Below, piece by piece: positions 8,182-15,973 of a DNA stretch of 24,943 nt. Location: the NCBI GenBank assembly GCA_946482325.1, contig CAMLRA010000046.1, positions 1 through 24,943 on the forward strand, in the 5' to 3' direction. The stretch's first letter is position 1, and each line of letters starts with the position of its first letter. Below the pieces are notes generated by a model that saw nothing but the letters and a program-made list of their open reading frames with translations, was not told where the DNA came from and did not search any database. Both the position numbers and the translations under genes were made by a program. The stretch is from an uncultured Chromatiaceae bacterium (GTDB taxonomy: Bacteria > Pseudomonadota > Gammaproteobacteria > Enterobacterales > Alteromonadaceae).

Positions 8182-8252
8182 TTTTGTTGAAGGTTGCGTA
8201 ATCAGCCTTGCTGACATAAAGTGCGGTTTCAGATTTTTTGCAGGTAAGTAGT

Positions 8253-8684
8253 ATGGACAAGCAACAACAAGCTGCCGCGCCAATGACCGAGCAGCAAACC
8301 AGCGAATGGGTCCGCGCCCAGTTCCAGAAAGCCAATTTATTCTTAGCCGAGCAGGGCGTGGTGATGGATACCGTCGCCGTGCAGGACTCACGTTATTTGC
8401 CACCTTTTGTCGCCATTTGGAAAATCAACGGTATCGATCGGAAAAGCTATTGGGCTATTACCGGTGACTTGCCGACCGATGTAATGGCGTTTAGCGGTGC
8501 CGCCAATGCCCGCGATGCCCTGCGTGCTTTTTCGTTCCGCTGGCAAATGCAGGCGCAACAGTTGATGGAAGCTGGCGTTAAAGATCAGACCGGTGCGGAT
8601 TACGTCAAATTGCTGATCAGCAGAGCTGAACAGCTGTATCAACTGTTTGAAGCCGACGACTTCTGGAATCAACAGACGGCTTAA
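8253..8684 (+). CDS. DUF4826 family protein
   Basis: 143 residues, soluble, with no signal peptide. I recognise the DUF4826 pattern common in Alteromonadales: an N-terminal helix (T-E-Q-Q-x-x-E-W-V-R-x-Q-F-Q-K-A), then E-S/D-S-R-Y-L-P-P-F-V-A-I-W-K and W-A-I-T-G-D-L-P-T-D-V. Near the end is the helical stretch L-L-I-S-R-A-E-Q-L-Y-Q-L-F. No biochemical role is established as far as I know. ATG 8253 is used because the Shine-Dalgarno-like AGGTAAG is just upstream; a TTG at 8238 is the longer alternative. A clear terminator follows 12 bases after the stop, so this is a single-gene unit. Confidence 0.78.
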   Translation: MDKQQQAAAPMTEQQTSEWVRAQFQKANLFLAEQGVVMDTVAVQDSRYLPPFVAIWKINGIDRKSYWAITGDLPTDVMAFSGAANARDALRAFSFRWQMQAQQLMEAGVKDQTGADYVKLLISRAEQLYQLFEADDFWNQQTA

Positions 8685-8695
8685 ACGCGAAACGA

Positions 8696-8725
8696 AGCCC
8701 CGGTATCACACCGGGGTTTGTTTTT
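8696..8725 (+). terminator. Intrinsic terminator after DUF4826 gene
   Basis: Stem CCCCGGT (8698-8704) pairs with ACCGGGG (8710-8716) around the loop ATCAC, followed by TTTGTTTTT. Strong GC stem and T run. Confidence 0.9.
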
Positions 8726-8760
8726 ACGATATCTGAAACGGCTGACGGCACGGAGGTGCT

Positions 8761-9063
8761 GTGGATCTTTTATTTGGTTTTCTGCTCGGCTGTGCCTTAC
8801 TCGGTGGTGGCACATTGTACTGGTACCTACTGAGCCGCAGTTTAGCACCACGACATTGTTATCCGCTCTGGCTGTCAGTGCCGGTGCATCAGCTGCTGAC
8901 CTTAGCTGTGGTCTTTGGCCTTGGCGTGACTCCGGCACAAGGCTGGTTTAGTTTCACTTTGTTTTGTTTGCTCGTGGCTTTGGTGCTGGGCCTACTGTTG
9001 TTGCCGGTGCTGGTTTTTCTGCGTTACGTCGAACGCTGCCGGCCGCTGCAGGATAAAATCTAA
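8761..9063 (+). CDS. Small integral membrane protein, unknown family
   Basis: 100 residues from GTG 8761, with a strong GGAGG at 8752-8756. About three hydrophobic spans (residues 3-22, 36-57 and 63-89), and short charged ends with a cysteine near the C-terminus (E-R-C-R). I do not recognise a family and cannot assign a function. It begins only 36 bases after the terminator of the DUF4826 gene, so it depends on a very short promoter region or on read-through. Next downstream is the S9 peptidase gene, about 125 bases later, which seems to have its own promoter. The strong ribosome site and the clean membrane pattern make it likely to be a real gene. Confidence 0.68.
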   Translation: MDLLFGFLLGCALLGGGTLYWYLLSRSLAPRHCYPLWLSVPVHQLLTLAVVFGLGVTPAQGWFSFTLFCLLVALVLGLLLLPVLVFLRYVERCRPLQDKI

Positions 9064-9116
9064 GTGCGCTTTAACCGGCAAAATCAGCCATTGGACCGTC
9101 TTTGCCGACAATCCGC

Positions 9117-9145
9117 TTGTCAGGCGTGACGCGCTCTTTTAGTGT
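9117..9145 (+). promoter_or_regulatory. Candidate sigma70-like promoter of the S9 peptidase gene
   Basis: TTGTCA (9117-9122, five of six to consensus), a 17-base spacer, then TAGTGT (9140-9145, three of six). It lies 43 bases before the chosen start. Confidence 0.35.
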
Positions 9146-9187
9146 GAACCTCTGAAAGGTCCGCCATTGCAACCAAGAGGTTTATTC

Positions 9188-11278
9188 GTGTTGACTACCA
9201 AATCCAACAAATTCAACAAGGCCGGTGTCTGGTTATTGTGCACAGGCTTGACTGCTGCATGCACTGCGGTAGGCGCCGCAGTGCCGACTCAGGCTGCACC
9301 TTTGGTGAATCCGTCTTATTTTGAGTCCGCCGATATTTTTGCGCTGGAATGGGCCAGCGACCCACAGCTCTCGCCCGATGGCCGCACTATTGTGTATGTG
9401 CGCAACAGCAACGACATTATGACCGACCGCGCCCGCACCGCGCTGTGGCAAATCGATGTGGCAAGCGGTCAGCATACACCCTTGTATGCTGACAAATTTA
9501 ACTACAGCCAGCCACGCTGGGCGCCGGATGGCAGCCGGCTGGCGTTTATCTCTGATCAAAGCGGCAAAGCGCAAATCCACCTGCATTGGGTCAAAACGGC
9601 GCAAAATACACAGCTCAGTGCTCTCGAGAAAAGCCCATCCAATCTGACCTGGTCACCGGATGGTAAACAGCTGGCTTTTACGATGAATCTGCCGGCAGCG
9701 CCTTCAAAACTGACCACGCTGGTCAAAATGCCGAAAAAGCCCAAAGATGCCAACTGGTCTGAGCCGGTAATTGTCATTGACCGGGCGCAGTATCAAGCCG
9801 ACGGGCAGGGCTTTTTGAAATCCGAATACCGGCATTTGTTTTTACTCAGCAGCGACGGTGGCACCGCCCGGCAGCTCACCAGCGGCGATCGCAGTTATGG
9901 CGAAGATTTGACCTTTAGCCCGGATGGCAAAGCGCTGGTGTTTTCCGCGAACTTAGCGCCTGACTGGGAATATCAGCCGCGTGATGCTGATTTGTATCAG
10001 CTGGATCTGCAATCCGGCGCCCTGAAACAGCTGACTTCAGTGCCGGGTCAGGAAACCAGCCCGGTGTTTTCACCAGATGGCAAAAAACTGGCCTACCTGT
10101 GGGGCAGCAATGCCAAATTGCCTTTTGCCAACGGCAAACTCAAGGTGCTGGATGTCGCTTCCGGCAAAAGCCACGATATCGGCGTTGCGCTGGATGTGGA
10201 TTTGACCGCACCGGACTGGTGGAGCAATGACGAACTGACGGTGCAATATGACGAAAAAGGCCTGCGCAAAGTCGCTTTACTTGATTTAGATGGTGAGCTG
10301 AAAGTGCTGACTGACCAGCTGTCCGGCACCGGTCTGCCGCAGCCATATTTAAGCGGTGAATATCAGCAAAGCGCCGAAAAACTGGTGTTTACTAAAGGGG
10401 ATGCATCACGTCCGGCTGATGTTGCGTTGTGGCAGGATGGCAAAGTGCGGCAGCTGACGCAGCTGAACGAAGACCTGCTCGGTCACAAAAAACTTGGTCA
10501 GGTGCATGAAATCAATTACAAATCCTCGTTTGATGGCGAGCCGATTCAGGGCTGGTATATCACGCCACCGGATTTTGACCCCAGCAAAAAATACCCGATG
10601 ATACTGGAAATTCATGGTGGGCCACATCTGGCGTATGGCCCGCATTTCAGTGCCGAAATGCAGCGTTTTGCCCGTGAAGGTTATGTGGTGTTTTACGACA
10701 ACCACCGTGGCAGTACAGGCTATGGCGAACGCTTTGCGCTGCTGTTACACAACAAATACAGCTCACCGGAAGATTATGCCGACCATGATGCCGGCGTCAA
10801 CGCGATGATTGCCAAGGGTTTTGTTGATGCCGGCAACGTTTATATCGCCGGGGGCTCGGCCGGTGGCATCGCCACGGCTTATGCCATTGGTCTGACTGAC
10901 AGATACCGCGCGGCGGCAGTGATTAAACCTATTATCAACTGGGTTAGTAAAGTGCTGACCGGAGATAGTTATTTGTACCAGACCTATCATCAGTTTCCGG
11001 GGGTGCCCTGGGACCACCTGCAGCACTACTGGCAGCGTTCGCCGATTGCCAATGCCGGTAAAATCAAAACGCCAACACTGATCATGACCGGTGAAGCCGA
11101 CCGCCGTACGCCCATCAGTGAGTCCGAACAGTTATATCAGGCGTTGCAATTGCAGCATGTGCCGACTGCGCTGGTGCGCGTACCTGGCGCGCCACATGGC
11201 ATTGCGGGCCGGCCGAGCCGGATGATCGCCAAAATCGAACATACGCTGGCGTGGTTCGAACTGCACAAAAAGCAATAA
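9188..11278 (+). CDS. Exported S9-family prolyl oligopeptidase-like peptidase
   Basis: 696 residues from GTG 9188. A signal peptide is visible (positive start, hydrophobic stretch to about residue 33, A-A-P region), so it acts in the periplasm or outside. The N-terminal half holds repeated beta-propeller strands of the L-S-P-D-G / F-S-P-D-G-K type (TolB/WD40-like). The C-terminal alpha/beta-hydrolase domain has nucleophile Ser557 in G-G-S-A-G-G, Asp638 in G-E-A-D-R-R-T and His670 in G-A-P-H-G, plus H-G-G-P for the oxyanion hole. The family cleaves short peptides, some members after proline or acylated residues. AGAGG at 9176-9180 lies seven bases before GTG 9188; TTG 9191 or TTG 9167 are alternatives. 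A single-gene unit ended by a terminator. Confidence 0.9.
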   Translation: MLTTKSNKFNKAGVWLLCTGLTAACTAVGAAVPTQAAPLVNPSYFESADIFALEWASDPQLSPDGRTIVYVRNSNDIMTDRARTALWQIDVASGQHTPLYADKFNYSQPRWAPDGSRLAFISDQSGKAQIHLHWVKTAQNTQLSALEKSPSNLTWSPDGKQLAFTMNLPAAPSKLTTLVKMPKKPKDANWSEPVIVIDRAQYQADGQGFLKSEYRHLFLLSSDGGTARQLTSGDRSYGEDLTFSPDGKALVFSANLAPDWEYQPRDADLYQLDLQSGALKQLTSVPGQETSPVFSPDGKKLAYLWGSNAKLPFANGKLKVLDVASGKSHDIGVALDVDLTAPDWWSNDELTVQYDEKGLRKVALLDLDGELKVLTDQLSGTGLPQPYLSGEYQQSAEKLVFTKGDASRPADVALWQDGKVRQLTQLNEDLLGHKKLGQVHEINYKSSFDGEPIQGWYITPPDFDPSKKYPMILEIHGGPHLAYGPHFSAEMQRFAREGYVVFYDNHRGSTGYGERFALLLHNKYSSPEDYADHDAGVNAMIAKGFVDAGNVYIAGGSAGGIATAYAIGLTDRYRAAAVIKPIINWVSKVLTGDSYLYQTYHQFPGVPWDHLQHYWQRSPIANAGKIKTPTLIMTGEADRRTPISESEQLYQALQLQHVPTALVRVPGAPHGIAGRPSRMIAKIEHTLAWFELHKKQ

Positions 11279-11288
11279 GATTTGTTGC

Positions 11289-11322
11289 GACAAAAAAGGC
11301 GCTGCGGCGCCTTTTTTTGTCG
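11289..11322 (+). terminator. Intrinsic terminator after S9 peptidase gene
   Basis: GGCGC (11298-11302) pairs with GCGCC (11307-11311) around TGCG. The stem is extended by an A6/T7 pairing and GAC/GTC ends, giving a T7 run on the plus strand. Confidence 0.85.
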
Positions 11323-11426
11323 GCAATCGTGCGCTACATCAGTAAAAATATTGCGCCAGCTCATGGCCTTAGCGCCAAAATAGTGCTGAAATCAATCCAG
11401 AATGCTTTGGATCAACACGGGCCGAT

Positions 11427-12692
11427 ATGCAAACCGAACTGACCTTATTACAGAACTTCGCATATGCGCTGGCCATTGGTGCTTTGGTCGGGATTGAGCG
11501 CGAAAAGCACAAAGTGAATAACCTGAGTAGTTTTGGTGGCGTACGCACCTTTATGTTATTGGCACTGCTCGGTGCTGTTGGTGCCTGGTTAAGCGGGCAG
11601 TTGCAACAACCCTGGCTGGAGTTAGCCGTGCTGGCGGTGGTTGCCGCGTTAATACTGTCTGCATATCATGTCAAGCAGCGCGAAGAGCTGCAGGTGCCAG
11701 GCCTGACCACCGAACTCAGCGCCGTTTTGGTGTTTTTACTGGGGGCTGCTGTCATGCATGGCTATGCCGGCATTGCTGTGGCGCTTGCGATCATGACGTC
11801 AGCCATTCTGGCGTTTAAGCAGCCGCTGCACGGGCTGGTTGCCAAAATTGGCAACGATGATTTATTCGCCGGTCTCAAATTGCTCATTGCGAGTTTTGTC
11901 GTGTTGCCGTTGCTGCCGGATCATGCACTGGACCCCTGGCAGGCCTTTAATCCCTATAAAATCTGGTTGCTGGTGATCTTAATCTCAGTGTTATCGCTGG
12001 TTGGTTATGTTGCGACAAGACTGTTGGGGCCGGCACGTGGCACTGCAGTCGCCGGCTTAGCCGGTGGGCTGGTGTCCTCCACCGCAGTCAGTCTGAGCTT
12101 TGCCCGCCTGAGCCGGCAGCAACAGGGCGATGACAATCAGGACGATGCATTGGCCTGCGGTATTCTGCTGGCCTGGTCTGTGATGTCGTTGCGGGTTCTG
12201 CTGATGGTCGGTATTGTCTGTCTGCCACTGCTGGCGCCTTTGTGGCCGGCGATCAGCGCGATGGCGTTGATTACGTTGGCAATGGCAGCCTATTTTTACC
12301 GGCGCGCGCCACAGTTACAGGCCAATTCTGCGACCAGCATCAGCAATCCGTTTAGTTTGTGGGCCGCCAGTCAGTTTGGTCTGATGTTCGCTCTGGTGTT
12401 ACTGGTGGTGAAATTGACCGAGCATTTTGCGCCAGCCGAAGGACTGTATCTGGTTTCGGCCATCGCCGGCACCACGGATGTGGATGCAATCACCCTGTCG
12501 ATGGCGCAATACGCGCAGCAGGCGGGCCGGGAATCATTGGCTGCGACGGCGCTGGTCATTGCCGTGATCAGCAATACTCTGGTAAAAACAGCACTGGTTA
12601 GTGTGGTGGGCAGCGCTGGCCTGCGCCGGCGTTTGCTGCAGGCCTGCACCTTTGTCGTTATCAGCGCTGCGTTGTTGCTGTGGGCGCTGTAG
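11427..12692 (+). CDS. MgtC/SapB-domain membrane protein with C-terminal DUF4010
   Basis: 421 residues, with about eleven to twelve hydrophobic spans. The N-terminal third has the MgtC/SapB signature G-A-L-V-G-I-E-R-E with G-G-V-R-T-F-M-L just after. The C-terminal half has the DUF4010 pattern G-L-A-G-G-L-V-S-S-T-A-V-S and A-G-T-T-D-V-D-A-I. Proteins of this two-domain type are common in bacteria; transport or a regulatory role in the inner membrane is suspected, but no substrate is established. It starts with ATG 11427, which has only a weak ribosome site. It stands alone between a terminator upstream and the pseudouridine synthase gene, which has its own promoter signal. Confidence 0.85.
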   Translation: MQTELTLLQNFAYALAIGALVGIEREKHKVNNLSSFGGVRTFMLLALLGAVGAWLSGQLQQPWLELAVLAVVAALILSAYHVKQREELQVPGLTTELSAVLVFLLGAAVMHGYAGIAVALAIMTSAILAFKQPLHGLVAKIGNDDLFAGLKLLIASFVVLPLLPDHALDPWQAFNPYKIWLLVILISVLSLVGYVATRLLGPARGTAVAGLAGGLVSSTAVSLSFARLSRQQQGDDNQDDALACGILLAWSVMSLRVLLMVGIVCLPLLAPLWPAISAMALITLAMAAYFYRRAPQLQANSATSISNPFSLWAASQFGLMFALVLLVVKLTEHFAPAEGLYLVSAIAGTTDVDAITLSMAQYAQQAGRESLAATALVIAVISNTLVKTALVSVVGSAGLRRRLLQACTFVVISAALLLWAL

Positions 12693-12700
12693 CCGTAATT

Positions 12701-12709
12701 TGTTAAAAT
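12701..12709 (+). promoter_or_regulatory. Extended -10 promoter candidate of the pseudouridine synthase gene
   Basis: TG-T-TAAAAT: an extended -10 (TGn) with a hexamer five of six to consensus, followed by a GC-rich discriminator that is itself a palindrome (TGGGCGCCCA, 12709-12718). No good -35 is visible. Confidence 0.45.
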
Positions 12710-12760
12710 GGGCGCCCACGAGCACTGCGGTCATTCCCGCTGCTGTTGTCAGGAGTAATG

Positions 12761-13669
12761 ATGTCTAAAGCGGCGCGGCCTTCCGAAATTACCTTACCGC
12801 CGGTCAATCAGGGCTGGGAAAATCTGTATCAGTTTCTCTGTGACCAGTTTCCACGCATCGCGCCAGCGATCTGGGCCGAGCGCCTTGAGCAGGGGAAAGT
12901 ACATTGGCATAGCGGTGAAATCGTTGGTATGCAAACGCCTTTTTTGCCGAGCCGGCGCTTATGTTATTACCGTGAGGTGGTGGCAGAGCCGGTGGTCACA
13001 GCGTCCCATCAGATTGTATACCAGGATGAACACATCTTGCTGGCCTGCAAGCCGCATGGCCTGCCGGTCATTCCGGGGGGGGAATTTGTCAATGAATGCC
13101 TGCTCGAACGCTTGCGTCGTGACACTGGGCTTGAAGATATCGCGCCGGTGCACCGGCTGGACCGCGACACCGCAGGGTTGGTGCTGTTTTCGGTCAATCC
13201 AGACAGTCGTCCGGCTTATTATCAGCTATTTGCGCAAGGGCGAATTAACAAGACCTATCAGGCCGTTGCCCGTCTGCCGGCGCATCTGCTCCAAGGGTCG
13301 CTGGAGCAGGTATTTGTGCTGCATAACCGGCTGGAAAAAAGTCAGCCACGTTTTTTGATGCAGCAGGTCGATGGAGAACCCAATGCACATTCGACGCTGC
13401 GTCTGGTGGCGCGGCAAAACCAGCTCGGTTTATTTGCGTTAACGCCGCATACCGGTAAAACCCATCAGCTCAGGCTGCATATGCAGGCGATCGGTTGCCC
13501 GATTTTGTTTGACCCTTATTATCCGGTGCTACTGCCAAAAAACCAGCCGTTGGCTGGCCCCTTACAATTGCTGGCACAGCAGCTGCAATTTGTCGATCCT
13601 GTTACCGGCCATTTTCAGCATTTTTGTTCGACGCGCCAACTGGACAGCTGGTCTTCGCTTGCCGGTTGA
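12761..13669 (+). CDS. RluA-family pseudouridine synthase
   Basis: 302 residues. The catalytic motif H-R-L-D-R-D-T-A-G gives the catalytic aspartate at residue 134. Downstream are the family elements K-T-Y-Q-A-V-A and T-G-K-T-H-Q-L-R-L-H (substrate-binding basic segment). The enzyme should convert one or more uridines in rRNA or tRNA to pseudouridine in the cytoplasm. The N-terminal 80 residues precede the catalytic domain and could hold a reduced S4-like RNA-binding region (A-E-R-L-E-Q-G-K-V). AGGAG at 12751-12755 is five bases before ATG 12761, better than the adjacent ATG 12758. It is a single-gene unit with an extended -10 promoter. I cannot say which member of the family (RluA, RluC, RluD, TruC or another) it is. 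Confidence 0.88.
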   Translation: MSKAARPSEITLPPVNQGWENLYQFLCDQFPRIAPAIWAERLEQGKVHWHSGEIVGMQTPFLPSRRLCYYREVVAEPVVTASHQIVYQDEHILLACKPHGLPVIPGGEFVNECLLERLRRDTGLEDIAPVHRLDRDTAGLVLFSVNPDSRPAYYQLFAQGRINKTYQAVARLPAHLLQGSLEQVFVLHNRLEKSQPRFLMQQVDGEPNAHSTLRLVARQNQLGLFALTPHTGKTHQLRLHMQAIGCPILFDPYYPVLLPKNQPLAGPLQLLAQQLQFVDPVTGHFQHFCSTRQLDSWSSLAG

Positions 13670-13710
13670 GGTATGGCCTGTTGTTCAGCTTTGTATCAAT
13701 AAAAAACTTA

Positions 13711-13740
13711 ATATTTATCCATTATTTATCTATTATTTAA
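13711..13740 (+). repeat. AT-rich block of three 10-base near-repeats
   Basis: ATATTTATCC, ATTATTTATC and TATTATTTAA lie end to end, strongly AT-rich against a balanced background. It is upstream of the DUF2238 gene and may serve as an UP-like or bend element. Confidence 0.4.
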
Positions 13741-13776
13741 CGCAGTTTACCTGAAAGCAGGCTTTACCTCAGCCGT

Positions 13777-13818
13777 GTAACTGCTTACATTGGTTCAGTA
13801 ACTGCTGATATTGGTGAA
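13777..13818 (+). repeat. 21-base tandem direct repeat at the start of the DUF2238 gene
   Basis: Two adjacent 21-base copies (13777-13797 and 13798-13818) share GTAACTGCT and ATTGGT and match at 17 of 21 positions. The second copy ends three bases before the coding start, so it covers the ribosome-binding region. The period equals two helical turns, as in paired protein sites. Confidence 0.7.
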
Positions 13819-13820
13819 CC

Positions 13821-14435
13821 ATGCTTTCAAACCTTTATTTTTATACCGGCTCCACCGTGCTGTTGTTGTTGGTGCTGTGGTCCGGGGTTGCCCCATTTGA
13901 CCGCACCACCTGGTTGCTGGAAGTCTTCCCGGTATTGTTGGCGTGGCCACTGTTGTGGCGAACCCGGCAGTCTTACCCGTTAACCACATTGTTGTATGCG
14001 CTGATTCTGTTCCATGCCGCAGTGTTAACTATTGGTGGTGCATACAGTTATGCCCGGGTGCCACTGGGTTTCTGGCTGATGGACTGGTTTGCGCTTGATC
14101 GCAACCCGTATGACAAAATTGGTCATTTGATGCAGGGTTTTGTGCCGGTACTGGTGGCTCGGGAAATTCTGCTGCGGGGCGCTTATATCCGGGGCAAACG
14201 TATGCTGCAGTTTTTACTGTTATGTATTGTGCTGGCGATTAGTGCCACGTACGAGCTGATTGAATGGGCTGCTGCTGTGATGTTGGGACAGGGCGCTGAC
14301 GAGTTTCTTGGTACTCAGGGATATGCCTGGGACACCCAGGCCGATATGGGATTTGCTCTGTTAGGGGCTGTCCTGGCATTGTTGTTATTGAGTCGCTGGC
14401 ACGACCGGCAGCTGGCTCAGCTTGCCACAACATAA
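13821..14435 (+). CDS. DUF2238 (YjdF-like) integral membrane protein
   Basis: 204 residues with about six hydrophobic spans. Recognised by the DUF2238 core: D-R-N-P-Y-D-K-I-G-H-L-M-Q-G-F in the middle, A-T-Y-E-L-I-E-W next, and G-Y-A-W-D-T-Q-A-D-M near the end. The conserved acidic and histidine residues lie at span edges, which hints at metal or proton handling, but no function is established. ATG 13821 has only a weak GGTGA site, and the upstream tandem repeat covers it. The gene for a secreted protein follows 49 bases after the stop and may be co-transcribed. Confidence 0.85.
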   Translation: MLSNLYFYTGSTVLLLLVLWSGVAPFDRTTWLLEVFPVLLAWPLLWRTRQSYPLTTLLYALILFHAAVLTIGGAYSYARVPLGFWLMDWFALDRNPYDKIGHLMQGFVPVLVAREILLRGAYIRGKRMLQFLLLCIVLAISATYELIEWAAAVMLGQGADEFLGTQGYAWDTQADMGFALLGAVLALLLLSRWHDRQLAQLATT

Positions 14436-14484
14436 GATCACCTATATGTTAACCAAGTGTTTTTATGGTGTGAAAGGAATCATC

Positions 14485-15882
14485 ATGAGGTTGTCTCTGT
14501 TTTGTTTTGTTTTCTTAGCCTGTCAGCTGACTCCTCTGCATGCTGAAACACTGGCACCGCTGATCGATTTTTTGCCTGAGTGTAAGCAGGCTGACGTAGT
14601 GCCGCTAAAAACAGTTCTGAAAGTCCGCAATCATAATTTATGGCGCTTTGCTGTGTTAAGGGACGTGCCTGAGGTTGCCCGTTATCTGCAGCAAATTCGG
14701 GAAAACGCTACGGCCCGGCGTTTTGATGCAGTGCTGGTGCAAAAACTAAAACAAAGTGAGCATAAACTGCCTGGCAATTATACGGAAGTGTCAGTTCAGT
14801 TGGAGTTGTTCCGATTTTGTGAAGGCAATGATGCGTTGTCTGAAAAAAGTGCTGATATCAGCGGCTCCCGACAGTTCAAAGTCGATTTGGGCAGCACACA
14901 AATCAGGACAGCTGTGACTGCAGTGATCAAGCGACAGGATGCGTCAGAGTACCGGGTCATAGTGCCGCCAAATCATCATTTATCTTTGCCGGAAGGTGCC
15001 TTTGGTTTAAAACTGAAGATGAGCGCTGAACAGGTTTTTGCCCTGTGGGGCTCGCCATCTGCTGATTTCACCTTACAGAATGGCGGCCGTTTGTTGGGGT
15101 ATGGCCGTCGTTTGTGGGTTTTTCTGGACCCGCTGGTCAAAGCGGTCTTCACCGACAGCGAAATTCTCAGCGGCGTTGGCCGGAACTTGCTGGAGTTTCA
15201 TCCTGAATTTGATGACAAACCCTGGCTGGTGGAAGGTAAGGTCGCTTACAAAACTGACATGGAACAGGCTGCTTTGATGTTAGGGTCCTGGCACAAAGTG
15301 TCCCCCTTGGTTTGGCGCAAACAGCAGCCAGGCCAGCAACTTAAACTTCAGTTTGAAGAGTTTAATCCGCAGTCGGTGCACCAGACCACTGCGATTTTAA
15401 CTGGTTTTCATTACAGCAGTACCGCAGTTTTGCCGGCAAGAATGACGCTGCAGCAGCAGTCCTTGCCAGATATTCTGGCGTTTGCCGAGAGCGTCAGTGT
15501 GCGCAACCTGCAGCAGCAACCAGCTGCCAGTCTTTTCCCCCATCATTTGCGCCTGCATCAGTTAGTCCAGCGGCGCAATCAGGGCTGGTGGCTGCCGACT
15601 GAGCAATTGCATGTAATGCTGGTCAAAGACGAGATCCGCCGGATCAAGCTGACCTCATCGGTGATGCGTAAATCAGAACTGCCGAACCAGCTTCCGGCGC
15701 TGCTCAAAGCGCTACAGATCCCGGTCACTAAAGCTGGCCTGCGGCTGGCATTTCCTGACATACAGGATGTCGGCGACCGGTTTCAGCTGTATCGCGACGA
15801 TTATGACATTTTAATTGAATTCAGTTCCGACGAAGAGCAGGCTGAGATTGAAGAGCTGGAAATTATTTATCATTTTAGCTAA
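14485..15882 (+). CDS. Secreted protein of unknown family
   Basis: 465 residues from ATG 14485, chosen because AAGGA (14474-14478) lies six bases upstream and a clean signal peptide follows (hydrophobic residues 3-15, cleavage likely after L-H-A at residue 20). I do not recognise the family. Around residues 170-210 there is a segment L-K-M-S-A-E-Q-V-F-A-L-W-G-S-P followed by a tyrosine-glycine pair, which recalls the BamE/SmpA-like pattern; a related arrangement may occur near the C-terminus. The C-terminal 30 residues are very acidic (E-E-Q-A-E-I-E-E-L-E). Two cysteines in the mature N-terminal part could form a disulfide. It lies between a DUF2238 gene and a sulfatase-like gene on the same strand. 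Function unknown. Confidence 0.75.
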   Translation: MRLSLFCFVFLACQLTPLHAETLAPLIDFLPECKQADVVPLKTVLKVRNHNLWRFAVLRDVPEVARYLQQIRENATARRFDAVLVQKLKQSEHKLPGNYTEVSVQLELFRFCEGNDALSEKSADISGSRQFKVDLGSTQIRTAVTAVIKRQDASEYRVIVPPNHHLSLPEGAFGLKLKMSAEQVFALWGSPSADFTLQNGGRLLGYGRRLWVFLDPLVKAVFTDSEILSGVGRNLLEFHPEFDDKPWLVEGKVAYKTDMEQAALMLGSWHKVSPLVWRKQQPGQQLKLQFEEFNPQSVHQTTAILTGFHYSSTAVLPARMTLQQQSLPDILAFAESVSVRNLQQQPAASLFPHHLRLHQLVQRRNQGWWLPTEQLHVMLVKDEIRRIKLTSSVMRKSELPNQLPALLKALQIPVTKAGLRLAFPDIQDVGDRFQLYRDDYDILIEFSSDEEQAEIEELEIIYHFS

Positions 15883-15973
15883 ATCACTTTGACCACTGTG
15901 CACATTGCGACAAAAACGCCAGCAGGGCATACTGCCGGCTCCATGCATCTGTGAAGTTTTTTGCCACAAGGTA

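Noticed and set aside
10850..10867. G-G-S-A-G-G nucleophile elbow in the S9 peptidase, with alanine after the serine
   Set aside because: Variation at this position is normal in the S9 family and the full Ser-Asp-His set is present, so it is not notable.
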